Of a DNA stretch of 64,000 nucleotides, positions 26,701 to 35,316 are shown piece by piece; position 1 is the first letter of the stretch, and every line of letters starts with the position of its first letter. The notes under the pieces are model-generated. The model did no database searches, was not told the origin of the DNA, and saw nothing but the letters and a program-made list of their open reading frames with translations. Both the position numbers and the translations under genes were made by a program. Origin of the DNA: Actinophytocola sp044466355 (GTDB taxonomy: Bacteria; Actinomycetota; Actinomycetes; Mycobacteriales; Pseudonocardiaceae). Where the stretch lies: positions 310,001-374,000 of the forward strand of contig NZ_JBITMQ010000006.1 in assembly GCF_044466355.1 (NCBI RefSeq). Reading direction: 5' to 3'.

Positions 26701-27570
26701 GTCGACGGAGTCGGGATCGACGACGACTTCTTCTCCCTCGGCGGGCACTCGCTGCTCGTCGGCAGGCTCATCGGCCGCATCCGCGACCACTTCGACGTCC
26801 GCCTGGGCATCCGCGCGGTGTTCGAGGCGCCGACGGTCGCCAAGCTCGCGCCGAAGCTCGCCACGCAGACCGACGAGGGCGCCTACGACACGCTGCTTCC
26901 CCTGTCCACCAACGGAAGCGAGCCACCGCTGTTCTGCATCGCCCCCGCAACCGGGCTCGCGTGGGCCTACGCCGGGCTGCTGTCCCGGCTGCCCGACAGG
27001 CCGCTGTACGGGCTCCAGCTCGTCGGCGCCGACGAGCACGCCGACGTCGCGGAGGTCGCCCGTGACCTCGTGCGGCACATGGAGAAGGTGTGCCCGACCG
27101 GGCCGTACCACCTGCTCGGCGCGTCGTTCGGCGGGCTCGTCGCGCACGAGGTCGCGGCACAGCTGGAGGAACAGGGCCACACCGTCGCGCGGCTCGTGTT
27201 GCTCGACTCGTACCCGTTCCCGGAGTCCATGCGCGACCACGCCGCCGCGACCGAGGAGGAGTTCGCCGCGTTCGTGCCCGACGCCACGGACCTGGACGCC
27301 TTCGACCGGCTCCACCGCACCTACACGCACTGCGCCCGGATCGGTGCCGCCTGGACACCGCGCACGGTCTCGGCCGACGTGCTCCTGTTCGCGGCCACCG
27401 AGGACAAGTCGCCGGAGTGGCCAGGACCGGACAGCTGGACGTCCCATGTGGACGGACAGCTGACCGTGCACGAGGTGGCCGCCACACACCACGGCATGAC
27501 CGAACCGGCAGCGCTCGGGACCGTCGGCGCCGTGCTCGCCGACGACATCGGGCTGAGGAGGGCGTCATGA
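23749..27570 (+). CDS. scoA: Monomodular NRPS C-A-T-TE (ScoA-like, thioesterase variant)
   Basis: A 1,273-residue synthetase. C domain (1-440) with the intact HHIALDG motif at 141-147. A domain (about 455-945) with LIHTSGSTGTPKG near 615, NLYGPTECTVD, YRTGDLARW, GRADDQVKVRGFRIEPGEIE and NGKLDRAAL. T domain with LGGHSLL, Ser1001. The C terminus (1055-1273) is a thioesterase, with Ser1126 in GASFGGL and a late His in ATHHGM. Characterised ScoA and Mycobacterium Nrp end in an NADPH reductase, so product release here should be hydrolytic or by cyclisation. By analogy it condenses isonitrile acyl chains onto an amino acid, often lysine or ornithine; I did not derive the specificity code. The gene is coupled to both neighbours. 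Confidence 0.88.
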   Translation: MPEHRGVRRLALTAAQEGIWTGQEFDPDSPAFNTAEYVEIHGPVDTALFEQAVRTAVGETDALTACFGTDPDGRAWQDVGACPEWTMHVLDVSTAPDPVAAALDWMRADLAVPVDLRRGPVFAQALFRTGPDVHLWYQRVHHIALDGYGLSLVARRVAEVYTALVAGAEPPAKSFGSLADVVAEDLDYLDSPRFAADRDYWTGKADGKPAPVVLAQRSGPLAHGVVRESVDLDGPDLATLKDVATGVGATWSEVLTAAFAAYVHRMTGAADLVFALPVMARIGSVSLRVPCMVTNVVPLWLTVDPGRSLVDLTGQVTNELRAGRPHLRYRYEQLRRDLKLVASERKLFGPSVNIMPFDYGLRFAGHRGIVHNVSAGLVEDLVLHVYDRADGNGLRIVVDANPNCYTHDEIATHLRRFLTVVRRLLTAPETPVADVDVLLPGERDTLLTTWNDTARDVPPVTVPDLFEAQVVATPDRTALVADGGVFTFAELNRRANRLARLLVEEGAAPECHVALLLPRTADAIVALFAVLKAGAAYVPIDPDHPARRIALTIADSAPVVVVTTEALRESAGTGGVVVLDDPATTRRLDGLSDRDLGDGERRAPSIPANPACLIHTSGSTGTPKGVVIEHSGLVNLFHHHRDTLIRPESAGRVRRAALSASLSFDTSWEGLLWLLDGHELHFVGEDVRREPAAMLDYVDEWRIDFLDITPTYAEELVATGLLADDRHRPAVIALGGEATGPALWTALRAVPDIATWNLYGPTECTVDTLHCRLADSTTPIVGRPIANTRAYVLDTARGLVPPGVVGELYFAGAPVARGYHERSDLTADRFVDDPFGAPGERMYRTGDLARWRPDGTLEFLGRADDQVKVRGFRIEPGEIESVLAGHESVGQCAVIVRDGRLVAYVVPGTGTPEPAGLRQYAAQRLPDYMVPPAYVVVDRLPRNTNGKLDRAALPAPNPAALVTGRPPRDRREAVLCGMFAELLGVDGVGIDDDFFSLGGHSLLVGRLIGRIRDHFDVRLGIRAVFEAPTVAKLAPKLATQTDEGAYDTLLPLSTNGSEPPLFCIAPATGLAWAYAGLLSRLPDRPLYGLQLVGADEHADVAEVARDLVRHMEKVCPTGPYHLLGASFGGLVAHEVAAQLEEQGHTVARLVLLDSYPFPESMRDHAAATEEEFAAFVPDATDLDAFDRLHRTYTHCARIGAAWTPRTVSADVLLFAATEDKSPEWPGPDSWTSHVDGQLTVHEVAATHHGMTEPAALGTVGAVLADDIGLRRAS

Positions 27571-29033
27571 TCACGCGCCGGGAGTGGCTCGGGCTGTGGA
27601 CCGTGCTCGCCGCCACCTTCATGACCCAGGTCGACGGGTTCATCGTCAACGTGGCCAGCCCGTCGATCCAGCACGACCTCGGTGCCGGCTTCGACCAGAT
27701 CCAGTTCATCGGCGCCGCCTACGTGATCGCGTTCGGCGCGCTGCTGATCACCGGCGCCCGCCTCGGCGACCGCGTGGGGCACCGGACCGTGTTCCTCTGG
27801 GGCGTCGCCGGGTTCACCCTGACCTCGCTGCTCTGCGGACTCGCCCCGAACGCCGAACTGCTCATCGCCGCCCGCTTCCTGCAGGGAGCCACGGCGGCGT
27901 TCATGGCGCCGCAGGTCCTGTCCATCATCCGGGCGACCGTGTCGGACACCGAGCAGCGCGCCAAGGCCGTCGGCGTGTACGGCGTCGTGATCGGACTCGG
28001 CGTGATCAGCGGCATCGCGGGCGGCGGCATCCTCGTCGACCTCGACATCGCCGGGCTCGGCTGGCGTCCCGTGCTGCTCGTCAACGTGCCGATCGGCCTC
28101 GCGATCCTGACGCTCGGCAGGTTGCTCCCGCCGGGGGCCGCGAACCGCGAGAGCCGCCTCGACCTCGCAGGCGCCGCGCTCACCACGGTCGCGCTGCCCG
28201 CGCTGCTCGTGCCGTTGATCTTCGGGCCCGGCGGCGCGTGGTGGCTGTGGCTCGGGCTGCCGCTCGCCGCGGTCGTGTTCGCGGTGCTCGCCACCCAGCA
28301 GCGGACGCTGCTCGCGGCGGGCGGCGCACCGCTGTTCCCACCGAGGGTGCTGCGTGCCCGCGGCATGCGCCTGTCCCTGCTGACCGTCGCCGCGCTGTTC
28401 GCCACGAACTCCGGGCTGTTCCTGGTGTTCACCTACTACCTGCAGACCGGGCTGGGACTGACGCCGTTCGTGGCCGGGCTGATGTTCGTGCCGCTCGGCG
28501 TCGGGTTCTCCCTCGCGTCGGCCGCCAACCGGTGGCTCACCGCGCGGGTCAGCGCACCCATCCCGATCATCGGCTGCGCCACCGTCGCCGCCGTCCTGCT
28601 CGGCGGCGCCGCGATCACCCAGGCGCCGCAGGACACGCAGCCCGCGCTGCTCGCGGTGATGATCGGGCTCGCCGGGCTCGGGCAGGGCATGGTCGTCCCG
28701 CCGCTCGTCGGGGGCATCCTCAGCCGCGTCGAGCCCGCCGACGCCGGCGCCGCCTCCGGCATGGCCACCACCGTCACCCAGCTCGGCCTCGCGCTCGGCG
28801 TGGCCGTGGCGGGCGTCTGGTACGGGACGGTGCTCGGCGCCACCCCCGGCGACCCCGGCGTGCCGTTCGACGACCACGCGACGGCGTTCGCCGCCGCCGC
28901 CGCGCTGCTCGCCGTGTCGGCCACCGCCACCAGCGTCCTCAACGCCCGCCTGCACCGACTCCCTGCGACCCCGAACGAAGTCCAACCCACGGCGGCACCC
29001 GTTGTCGCTTCGACCACCCAGAGGAGCACCTGA
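27567..29033 (+). CDS. MFS drug-type exporter (DHA2/EmrB-like)
   Basis: A 488-residue integral membrane protein, probably 14 segments, opening EWLGLWTVLAATFMTQVDGFIVNVASPSIQ, with the loop motif GARLGDRVGHR and FLQGATAAFMAPQVLSII. These are DHA2 family signatures (proton-driven export). The ATG overlaps the NRPS stop as ATGA, and its stop overlaps the next start as TGATG, so it belongs to the biosynthetic operon. It most likely exports the isonitrile product. Confidence 0.88.
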   Translation: MITRREWLGLWTVLAATFMTQVDGFIVNVASPSIQHDLGAGFDQIQFIGAAYVIAFGALLITGARLGDRVGHRTVFLWGVAGFTLTSLLCGLAPNAELLIAARFLQGATAAFMAPQVLSIIRATVSDTEQRAKAVGVYGVVIGLGVISGIAGGGILVDLDIAGLGWRPVLLVNVPIGLAILTLGRLLPPGAANRESRLDLAGAALTTVALPALLVPLIFGPGGAWWLWLGLPLAAVVFAVLATQQRTLLAAGGAPLFPPRVLRARGMRLSLLTVAALFATNSGLFLVFTYYLQTGLGLTPFVAGLMFVPLGVGFSLASAANRWLTARVSAPIPIIGCATVAAVLLGGAAITQAPQDTQPALLAVMIGLAGLGQGMVVPPLVGGILSRVEPADAGAASGMATTVTQLGLALGVAVAGVWYGTVLGATPGDPGVPFDDHATAFAAAAALLAVSATATSVLNARLHRLPATPNEVQPTAAPVVASTTQRST

Positions 29034-30061
29034 TGAAGATCAAGCCCGTGCTGGTGGCCATTGGCGCCTTGTGTCTCGCCGCCACGGCCGCGTGCGCCAC
29101 GACCACCACCGCGGCGGAGCCCGCCGACAACGCCAAGTCGCCCGCGTACCCGGTCACGATCACCAACTGCGGCAAGGAGTACACCTACACCAAGGCGCCG
29201 AGCCGGGTCGTGGTCATGAACGGCGGCTCGGTCGCCGAGGTGTCCGCGCTGCTGGAACTGGGCCTGGGCGACAAGATCGTCGCCAACGCCCAGTCCTACG
29301 GCGACTCCGAGGTACCCGGCCGCGTCGAGGCCATCAAGGCGCTGCCGACCGGTGACATCGAGCTGAACGAGATGATGGACATCCCGCGCGAGGCCATGAT
29401 CGGCCTGCGGCCCGACTTCGTGATCTCCACCTACGACGGCGGCTTCCGCGCCGAGGCCGGGTTCGCCACCCGCGACGACCTCGCGAAGATCGGCGCCAAC
29501 ACCTACGCGCCGCAGAGCGCGTGCGGTGAGGTCGGCACGGTCAGCCACAAGCCGACCATCGAGGACAGCTACACCATGCTGCGTGACCTCGGCAAGATCT
29601 TCGGCGTCTCCGACAAGGCGGAGAAGATCATCGCCGACTCGGAGGAACGCATCGCCGCGGTCGAGAAGAAGGTCGCGGACGCCGAGAAGCTGAACGCGAT
29701 GCTGATCATCCCCGGCATGGCGATGGGCGACCAGTTCAGCTCCGTGGGCGACAACGGCATCTGGAACGACATCATGGCCAAGGCCGGTGTCACCAACGCG
29801 TTCGCGGGCGCGTCGGAGAACATGTTCGCCAACCCCAGCAAGGAGCAGGTCGCGAAGGCCGACATCGACGCGCTGATCGTCGTGAACTACATGTCGGCCG
29901 ACCCGGACGCCGACGCGAAGAAGCTGCTGGACCAGTTCCCGCAGTGGGACGCGGCCAAGAACAACCGCTACGTCGTCCTGTCCGACTCGATCTACCTCGG
30001 CCCGAGCAACGCCATCGCCGTCGAGGAGATCGCGAAGGCGTTCCACCCGGACGCGTCCTGA
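29033..30061 (+). CDS. Metal-chelate ABC transporter substrate-binding lipoprotein
   Basis: A 342-residue periplasmic-binding protein of the FepB/BtuF type. A lipoprotein signal (LCLAATAAC, Cys21) anchors it outside the membrane. PSRVVVMNGGSVAEVSALLELGLGDKIVA starts the binding lobe, and LIIPGMAMGDQFSSVGDNGIWNDIMAKAG lies in the second lobe. The helical backbone between lobes is present (DKAEKIIADSEERIAAVEKKVADAEK). Genes on both sides overlap it by TGATG. In this operon it should capture the metal-loaded isonitrile product for re-uptake; that ligand is inferred from position. Confidence 0.87.
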   Translation: MKIKPVLVAIGALCLAATAACATTTTAAEPADNAKSPAYPVTITNCGKEYTYTKAPSRVVVMNGGSVAEVSALLELGLGDKIVANAQSYGDSEVPGRVEAIKALPTGDIELNEMMDIPREAMIGLRPDFVISTYDGGFRAEAGFATRDDLAKIGANTYAPQSACGEVGTVSHKPTIEDSYTMLRDLGKIFGVSDKAEKIIADSEERIAAVEKKVADAEKLNAMLIIPGMAMGDQFSSVGDNGIWNDIMAKAGVTNAFAGASENMFANPSKEQVAKADIDALIVVNYMSADPDADAKKLLDQFPQWDAAKNNRYVVLSDSIYLGPSNAIAVEEIAKAFHPDAS

Positions 30062-31155
30062 TGACCGCCACTCCGATCACTCGGCGCCCCGCGCCCCGGC
30101 CGCTGAACAAGGCGGCCGGGGCGCGGCCCGCGCCGCTGCACGCGGTGCCGCTGCCGGTGTCGCTGCTCGTGCTGGGTGCGCTGCTGGTCGTGGTGATCCT
30201 GGTGGCCGCCGCGGTCGGCTCGGTGACGTTCTCGCTCGGCGACAGCTGGCAGATCGTCCGTGCGCACATCTTCGGCGGCGAGGTCAACCCGGCCCACGAC
30301 CAGATCATCTGGGAGTTCCGGATCCCCCGCGTGCTGCTCGCCGCCCTGGCGGGCGCCGGGCTCGCGGTGACCGGTGTGGTGCTCCAGGCACTGGTCAACA
30401 ACCCGCTCGCCGACCCGTTCATCCTCGGTGTGTCGGCGGGCGGCTCGGTCGGCGCCGTGACCGTGATGGCCCTGGGCGCGGGTGCGCTCGGCGGCCTCGG
30501 CGTCTCGGGTGCGGCGTTCCTCGGTGCGATGTTCGCGGTCGGCCTGGTGTTCCTGCTCGGGCAGCAGGGCGGCAAGCTCAACCCCATCCGGCTCGTGCTC
30601 GCCGGTGTCGTGATCAGCTACGTGTTCACGTCGGTCACGAACTACCTGCAGCTGCAGACCGAGCCGAACAACATGCGGGCGATCATGTTCTGGCTGCTGG
30701 GCAGCGTGTCCGGCGCGCACTGGGACCAGCTGCAGGTCGCGGGCATCGTGGTCATCGCGTCCACGTTGCTGCTCACGCTGTACGGCCGGCAGCTCAACGC
30801 ACTGGTCACCGGCGACGAGTCGGCCACCGCGCTGGGCATCGACGTCAAGCGGCTCCGGCTGATCCTGATCGTGCTGAGCTCGCTTGTCGCCGGGGTGCTG
30901 ATCGCGGTGGCGGGCGGCATCGGGTTCGTCGGCCTGATGGTGCCGCACCTCGTGCGGCTCACGTTCGGCGTCGACCACCGGCGGCTGCTCCCGCTGGCGG
31001 CGCTCGTGGGCGCGATCTACCTGGTGATCGTCGACCTGCTGTCCCGCACCGTCGACCCGCCCAACGAGCTGCCGCTCAACATCCTGACCGCACTCTTCGG
31101 CGCGCCGTTCTTCATCTGGCTCATGCGCCGGGATCGGAGCCTGGCTCACTCTTGA
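30061..31155 (+). CDS. FecCD-family ABC transporter permease
   Basis: A 364-residue protein with about ten membrane segments and FecCD signatures: RIPRVLLAALAGAGLAVTGVVLQALVNNPLADPFILGVSAGGSVGAV, then GGIGFVGLMVPHLVRLTFGVDHR (the ATPase coupling loop) and the ending NILTALFGAPFFIWLMRR. Start ATG overlaps the binding-protein stop. Its own stop TGA at 31153-31155 sits at the boundary of a TnpB element, which separates it from the ATPase gene. The C terminus looks complete for the family. Confidence 0.9.
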   Translation: MTATPITRRPAPRPLNKAAGARPAPLHAVPLPVSLLVLGALLVVVILVAAAVGSVTFSLGDSWQIVRAHIFGGEVNPAHDQIIWEFRIPRVLLAALAGAGLAVTGVVLQALVNNPLADPFILGVSAGGSVGAVTVMALGAGALGGLGVSGAAFLGAMFAVGLVFLLGQQGGKLNPIRLVLAGVVISYVFTSVTNYLQLQTEPNNMRAIMFWLLGSVSGAHWDQLQVAGIVVIASTLLLTLYGRQLNALVTGDESATALGIDVKRLRLILIVLSSLVAGVLIAVAGGIGFVGLMVPHLVRLTFGVDHRRLLPLAALVGAIYLVIVDLLSRTVDPPNELPLNILTALFGAPFFIWLMRRDRSLAHS

Positions 31156-32380
31156 CCTCCCCTCCGACACGTTCACGTGCGGGAGGTGCCAGCCCTCGCG
31201 GGTTGGGTTTCCTGCTTCGACAGTGACCGCACCTGGATACCGAGATGTCTTACGTCACTTCCACAGGCAGACGCCGCCAGCCCGGCGGCCAGAATGTTCT
31301 TCGCCGCGTTGATGTCCCGGTCATGCCGGGCGCGGCAGGTCGAGCATGTCCAATGGCGGACACGCAGGTCGAGTTTCGGCCCCAGGTGCCCGCACGTCGA
31401 ACAGGTCTTGGTGCTGGGCAGCCAGCGGTCGACCACGACAACCGCCCGGCCCCACCTACTGGCCTTGTACTCGAGGAGCTGTCGGAAGGTGCGCCATCCA
31501 CAGTCCGAGATCGAGCGGGCGAGGCGCCGGTTCCGGACCATGTTCCGAACGGACAGGTCCTCGAGAACGACCAGGTCATGGCTGCGAAGCAGGTGTGTCG
31601 AGGTGCGGTGCAGGAAGTCGACCCGGGCGGCTCGCACCTTGCGGTGCGCTCGAGCAACCTTGAGGGCGGCCTTGCGCCGGTTCGCCGAGCCTGGGCGGCA
31701 ACGCGCCATGCGCCGCTGATAGCGAGCGAGGTTGCGTGCCTTTCGCTCCAGATGATGGGGATTGTGGACACGCTCGCCGCCGGACGTAGTGGCGAAGACG
31801 CTGATCCCCAGGTCTACTCCGATCGCCGTCCCGGTGACGGGAAGTGGTGCGAGGTCCGCCGTCTCCACCACGAAGCTGACATACCAGCGTCCGCAAGGGT
31901 CGCGGCTGACGGTGACGGTGGTCGGGGAGATGGTGGCTGGGTCCACCGTCGGCCACGACCAGACGAACGGCAACGGCTCGTGAGTCTTGGCCAAGGTCAA
32001 GGTTCCACCGCGGTATCGGAACCCCGACCTGGTGAACTCGGCGGACTGCCTGCCGGTTCGAGACTTGAACCGCGGATGGCGAGCGCGCCTGGCGAAGAAG
32101 TTCGCGAACGCTCGCTGCTGGGTGCGCAGTACCTGTTGGAGAGGAACTGCGGAGACCTCCTTGAGGAACCTGAACTCCTCGGTTCCTTTCAATTCCGTCA
32201 AGAAGGCGTTGGCTTGGGTGAAGGTGGTGGACACGTGGTCGTCGTGCCATCGGGCTCGTCGCCACGCCAGCGTCTGGTTCCAGACCACACGAACGCAACC
32301 GAACGTGCGGCTGAGCATCGCGGACTGCTCAGGCGTGGGGTAGGCCCGGCACTTGTACGCGGTGCGCATCGCCACAACCT
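31152..32380 (-). mobile_element. IS605/IS1341-type element carrying only tnpB (proposed ends)
   Basis: The only gene inside is tnpB. On the minus strand the element would start immediately after TTGAT (complement of 32381-32385) and end with TCAA (complement of 31152-31155). TTGAT is the insertion-site motif of ISDra2-type elements and TCAA the right-end cleavage motif of IS608-type elements, so the ends are proposed by analogy. Inverted arms GGGAGG/CCTCCC with ACGT pairs at 31156-31186 could be the right-end fold and part of a guide (omega) RNA. No tnpA transposase is present, so movement would need one in trans. The proposed right end coincides with the permease stop codon. Confidence 0.55.
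31173..32375 (-). CDS. tnpB: TnpB RNA-guided nuclease (OrfB, IS605 family)
   Basis: A 400-residue TnpB that appears intact. The N terminus MRTAYKCRAYPTPEQSAMLSRTFGCVRVVWNQTL is the OrfB helix-turn-helix region. The RuvC triad is Asp188 (GVDLGIS), Glu272 (VVLEDLSVRNM) and Asp354 (DRDINAAKNI). The zinc finger is CSTCGH...CSTCRA. TnpB proteins cut DNA at a motif-flanked target using an omega RNA made from the element's right end. GTG 32375 and ATG 32369 are alternative starts. Its codon use is clearly less GC-biased than the flanking operon. Confidence 0.9.
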   Translation of the reverse strand: MAMRTAYKCRAYPTPEQSAMLSRTFGCVRVVWNQTLAWRRARWHDDHVSTTFTQANAFLTELKGTEEFRFLKEVSAVPLQQVLRTQQRAFANFFARRARHPRFKSRTGRQSAEFTRSGFRYRGGTLTLAKTHEPLPFVWSWPTVDPATISPTTVTVSRDPCGRWYVSFVVETADLAPLPVTGTAIGVDLGISVFATTSGGERVHNPHHLERKARNLARYQRRMARCRPGSANRRKAALKVARAHRKVRAARVDFLHRTSTHLLRSHDLVVLEDLSVRNMVRNRRLARSISDCGWRTFRQLLEYKASRWGRAVVVVDRWLPSTKTCSTCGHLGPKLDLRVRHWTCSTCRARHDRDINAAKNILAAGLAASACGSDVRHLGIQVRSLSKQETQPARAGTSRT

Positions 32381-32506
32381 ATCAAGTTCTGCCAGGCCTG
32401 CCGCTCGTTGCTCAGACGGCATCCGTTCAACACCGCCAAATGTGGCGGGAGATCGTCCTCGACGCCGAGCGTGTGTGAACGGCGCGCAACTGAAGGAGGG
32501 ACCACG

Positions 32507-33286
<780 letters not shown>

Positions 33287-33347
33287 TTTTGTCACATTGC
33301 CGTTAACCGGACGGAATTCTGATCATCATCCGGACGGACGTGCGGAC

Positions 33348-33375
33348 GGGGCCCGCGCACCCGCGTGCGGGCCCC
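33348..33375. terminator. Hairpin between ATPase and anti-sigma genes
   Basis: Perfect 9-bp arms GGGGCCCGC (33348-33356) and GCGGGCCCC (33367-33375) with a 10-base loop, placed between two convergent genes. Confidence 0.7.
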
Positions 33376-33389
33376 GCGGCGAATTCCGC

Positions 33390-34037
33390 TCACGCCGCCT
33401 TTGTGGGTTTGGTCAGTGGAATTGCCAGCCGCATGCGGTCCGCGGGGCTGTCGTCGGTGTCACGGGTTCGCGCCGCCGCACCCGTGGGCGGGACCGGCGC
33501 ACGTCGTACCGGCGTCCTCCGGTCGAGCAGCACGACCAGCACGAGCCCGGCGGCGGACAGCAGGTAGGACAGGACACCGCTCGCGTGGCCGGCCAGGTGG
33601 CCCCACGACAGCACGCCGACGAACGTGGCGAGCAGTGGCACCAGACCGGCCGGTGGTGAGCGGCGCGCGGCGACCGCGCAGAACGCCACCGCCAGCCCGA
33701 GGTGCCACGCCGCGTTCTCGTACGCACCGGTGTCCGCGAACGAGAAGAGCGCCGCCGTGCCCTGCGCGGCACCGACCGCGCCGAGTGCGGCACGCAGCCG
33801 GGTGGACGTCGCCGAGCCGCCCGCGGGCACGCGCGCCAGCACGGCGTCCGTGACGTCCGGCCACGCGACCGCGGCCGTGGTCCTGGTCCGCCGGGTGATG
33901 AACGCGGCGTTGTCGTACCAGGTCGCGCAGTCGGCGCAGTGCTCGAGATGGCGGTCGGCGGGCAGTCGCGCGTCCTGCGGCCCCTCCTCGTCGTCGAGGC
34001 GGGCCGACAGCGCTTCTCGGTATTCTTCGCAGTCCAC
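33390..34037 (-). CDS. zf-HC2 membrane anti-sigma factor
   Basis: About 215 residues. The start CEEYREALSARLDDEEGP...HLEHCADCATWYD is a zinc-binding anti-sigma domain with the HxxxCxxC motif (HLEHCADC). Four to five membrane segments follow (ALFSFADTGAYENAAWHLGLAVAFCAVAA, LVPLLATFVGVLSWGHLAG, VLSYLLSAAGLVLVVLL). Longer in-frame starts up to 34157 exist, but GTG 34037 gives the canonical (M/V)DCxEYREALSA beginning and leaves a promoter-sized gap before the divergent sigma gene. It should hold that sigma factor at the membrane until an external signal arrives. Confidence 0.8.
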   Translation of the reverse strand: MDCEEYREALSARLDDEEGPQDARLPADRHLEHCADCATWYDNAAFITRRTRTTAAVAWPDVTDAVLARVPAGGSATSTRLRAALGAVGAAQGTAALFSFADTGAYENAAWHLGLAVAFCAVAARRSPPAGLVPLLATFVGVLSWGHLAGHASGVLSYLLSAAGLVLVVLLDRRTPVRRAPVPPTGAAARTRDTDDSPADRMRLAIPLTKPTKAA

Positions 34038-34160
34038 GTAGTAGTAGTCGGCGAATTCCGGTGGCGAGTTCCAGCGGGTCTTCAATTCGCGGCACGATCC
34101 TCGCTGGAGTCGTGATCGTATTCGTTCTTCGGCAGCATTCCGGCCGCTATCGTTCATTTC

Positions 34161-34736
34161 ATGTCGGAGTTGGCGACGGATGACGGCATCACGGAATTGG
34201 CGCTCGCGGCCGGCCGTGGTGACCGGGACGCGGCAAATGCATTCATCCGGAGTACGCAGCGTGACGTCTGGCGGTTTCTGGTGTACCTGGCGGGCCCGTC
34301 GGAAGCTGAGGACCTCACTCAGGAGACGTTCGTGCGCGCGCTCGGTGCCGCGCACCGGTTCACCGCGCGCAGTCACGCGCGGACGTGGCTGCTGGCCATC
34401 GCGCGCCGTGTGGCCGCCGACCACTTCCGCGCGGCGTCCGTCCGGCCCAGGATAGCCGCCGACCAGGACTGGCAGGCCGCCGCCGAGCAGCGTGGCGCCG
34501 TCGGCCAGCACGGACTCGACGAGACGGTGTCGATCAACCTGGCGGTCCGCACCCTCCCGGACGACCGGCGCGACGCGTTCGTGCTGACGCAGGTGCTCGG
34601 CCTCGGGTACGCGGAGGCGGCGCAGGTGTGCGGCTGTCCTGTCGGGACCATCCGCTCCCGTGTCGCGCGGGCCCGCAGGGAACTGGTCGAGGCGCTGGGA
34701 CTGGGTCTGCGGCAGGCGCCCGCGGCCGGTCCGTGA
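34161..34736 (+). CDS. ECF sigma factor (SigC-like)
   Basis: A 191-residue sigma-70 family protein. Region 2: DVWRFLVYLAGPSEAEDLTQETFVRALGAAHRF with the -10-binding DLTQETF motif. Region 4: LPDDRRDAFVLTQVLGLGYAEAAQVCGCPVGTIRSRVARARREL. The divergent gene is its likely anti-sigma factor. Its resemblance to SigC is by eye. SigC in Mycobacterium tuberculosis has been reported to activate the isonitrile (nrp) locus in copper limitation, so control of the flanking isonitrile genes is an attractive inference. Confidence 0.82.
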   Translation: MSELATDDGITELALAAGRGDRDAANAFIRSTQRDVWRFLVYLAGPSEAEDLTQETFVRALGAAHRFTARSHARTWLLAIARRVAADHFRAASVRPRIAADQDWQAAAEQRGAVGQHGLDETVSINLAVRTLPDDRRDAFVLTQVLGLGYAEAAQVCGCPVGTIRSRVARARRELVEALGLGLRQAPAAGP

Positions 34737-35316
34737 CGCATCCGGCGTAGTGCGTTCACTCGTTTGTCACACCGGTGACAGCGCTCCCGAAGGGTACACT
34801 CCCAACGCCTTGACAAGCGTCAAAACGGTGTGGAATGGTACCGCGCAGGTATGAGGGCCTAATTTGAGTTGCTCAAATGTGGCAGCGATTCCAAGTTGAG
34901 CACGCAATCAATTAACCCAAGTGACGTGTTGTTCGTCTGTTCTCTCCAGTAGCATGTCATTTCTACGCGTTTCCGTGGCAGAGCGGTGAGGATCGGGTGT
35001 GGGCGGCATGACGATCGGGACCGATGCCGGGGCAGTCGGAGGTGCGCCGCCGGGCAGCGGCCCACGGCGCCGCCGACGACCCGGCGACGAACCCTGTCGT
35101 CGACCCGCCGGGAGCACCCTCCGGGGAGCCTCACCTGCCGTGCCCGGAGGGCACAGCGGAGATGCGTGTGTTACGGGGATTCCTTCGGGTGCAAGGAGTT
35201 AGGCTCGTGTACGAACCACGTTCGCTGCAAGGTCACCAGTTCGTCGATGAGGACATACGCGGCCTGGCCGGTCCCTCGGTCATGCCCCGATTACGCTGAC
35301 GGCACCGGGGCACGCC
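34737..35316. promoter_or_regulatory. 580-base intergenic region with palindromes, no convincing gene
   Basis: The left half is unusually A/T-rich. TTGAC-AAGC-GTCAA (34810-34823) and ATTTGAG-TTG-CTCAAAT (34862-34878) are perfect inverted repeats, and another TTGAG half-site follows at 34895. TTGACA at 34810 could also be a -35 box. Small open frames at 34999-35202 (67 codons) and 35024-35299 (91 codons) have weak third-position bias and no recognisable domain, so I do not call them. The region likely holds the promoter of the histidine kinase gene. Confidence 0.5.

Noticed and set aside
34999..35299. Small frames of 67 and 91 codons before the histidine kinase as possible TOMM precursors
   Set aside because: Weak codon bias, Pro/Arg-rich, no leader-core layout and no clear ribosome binding site.
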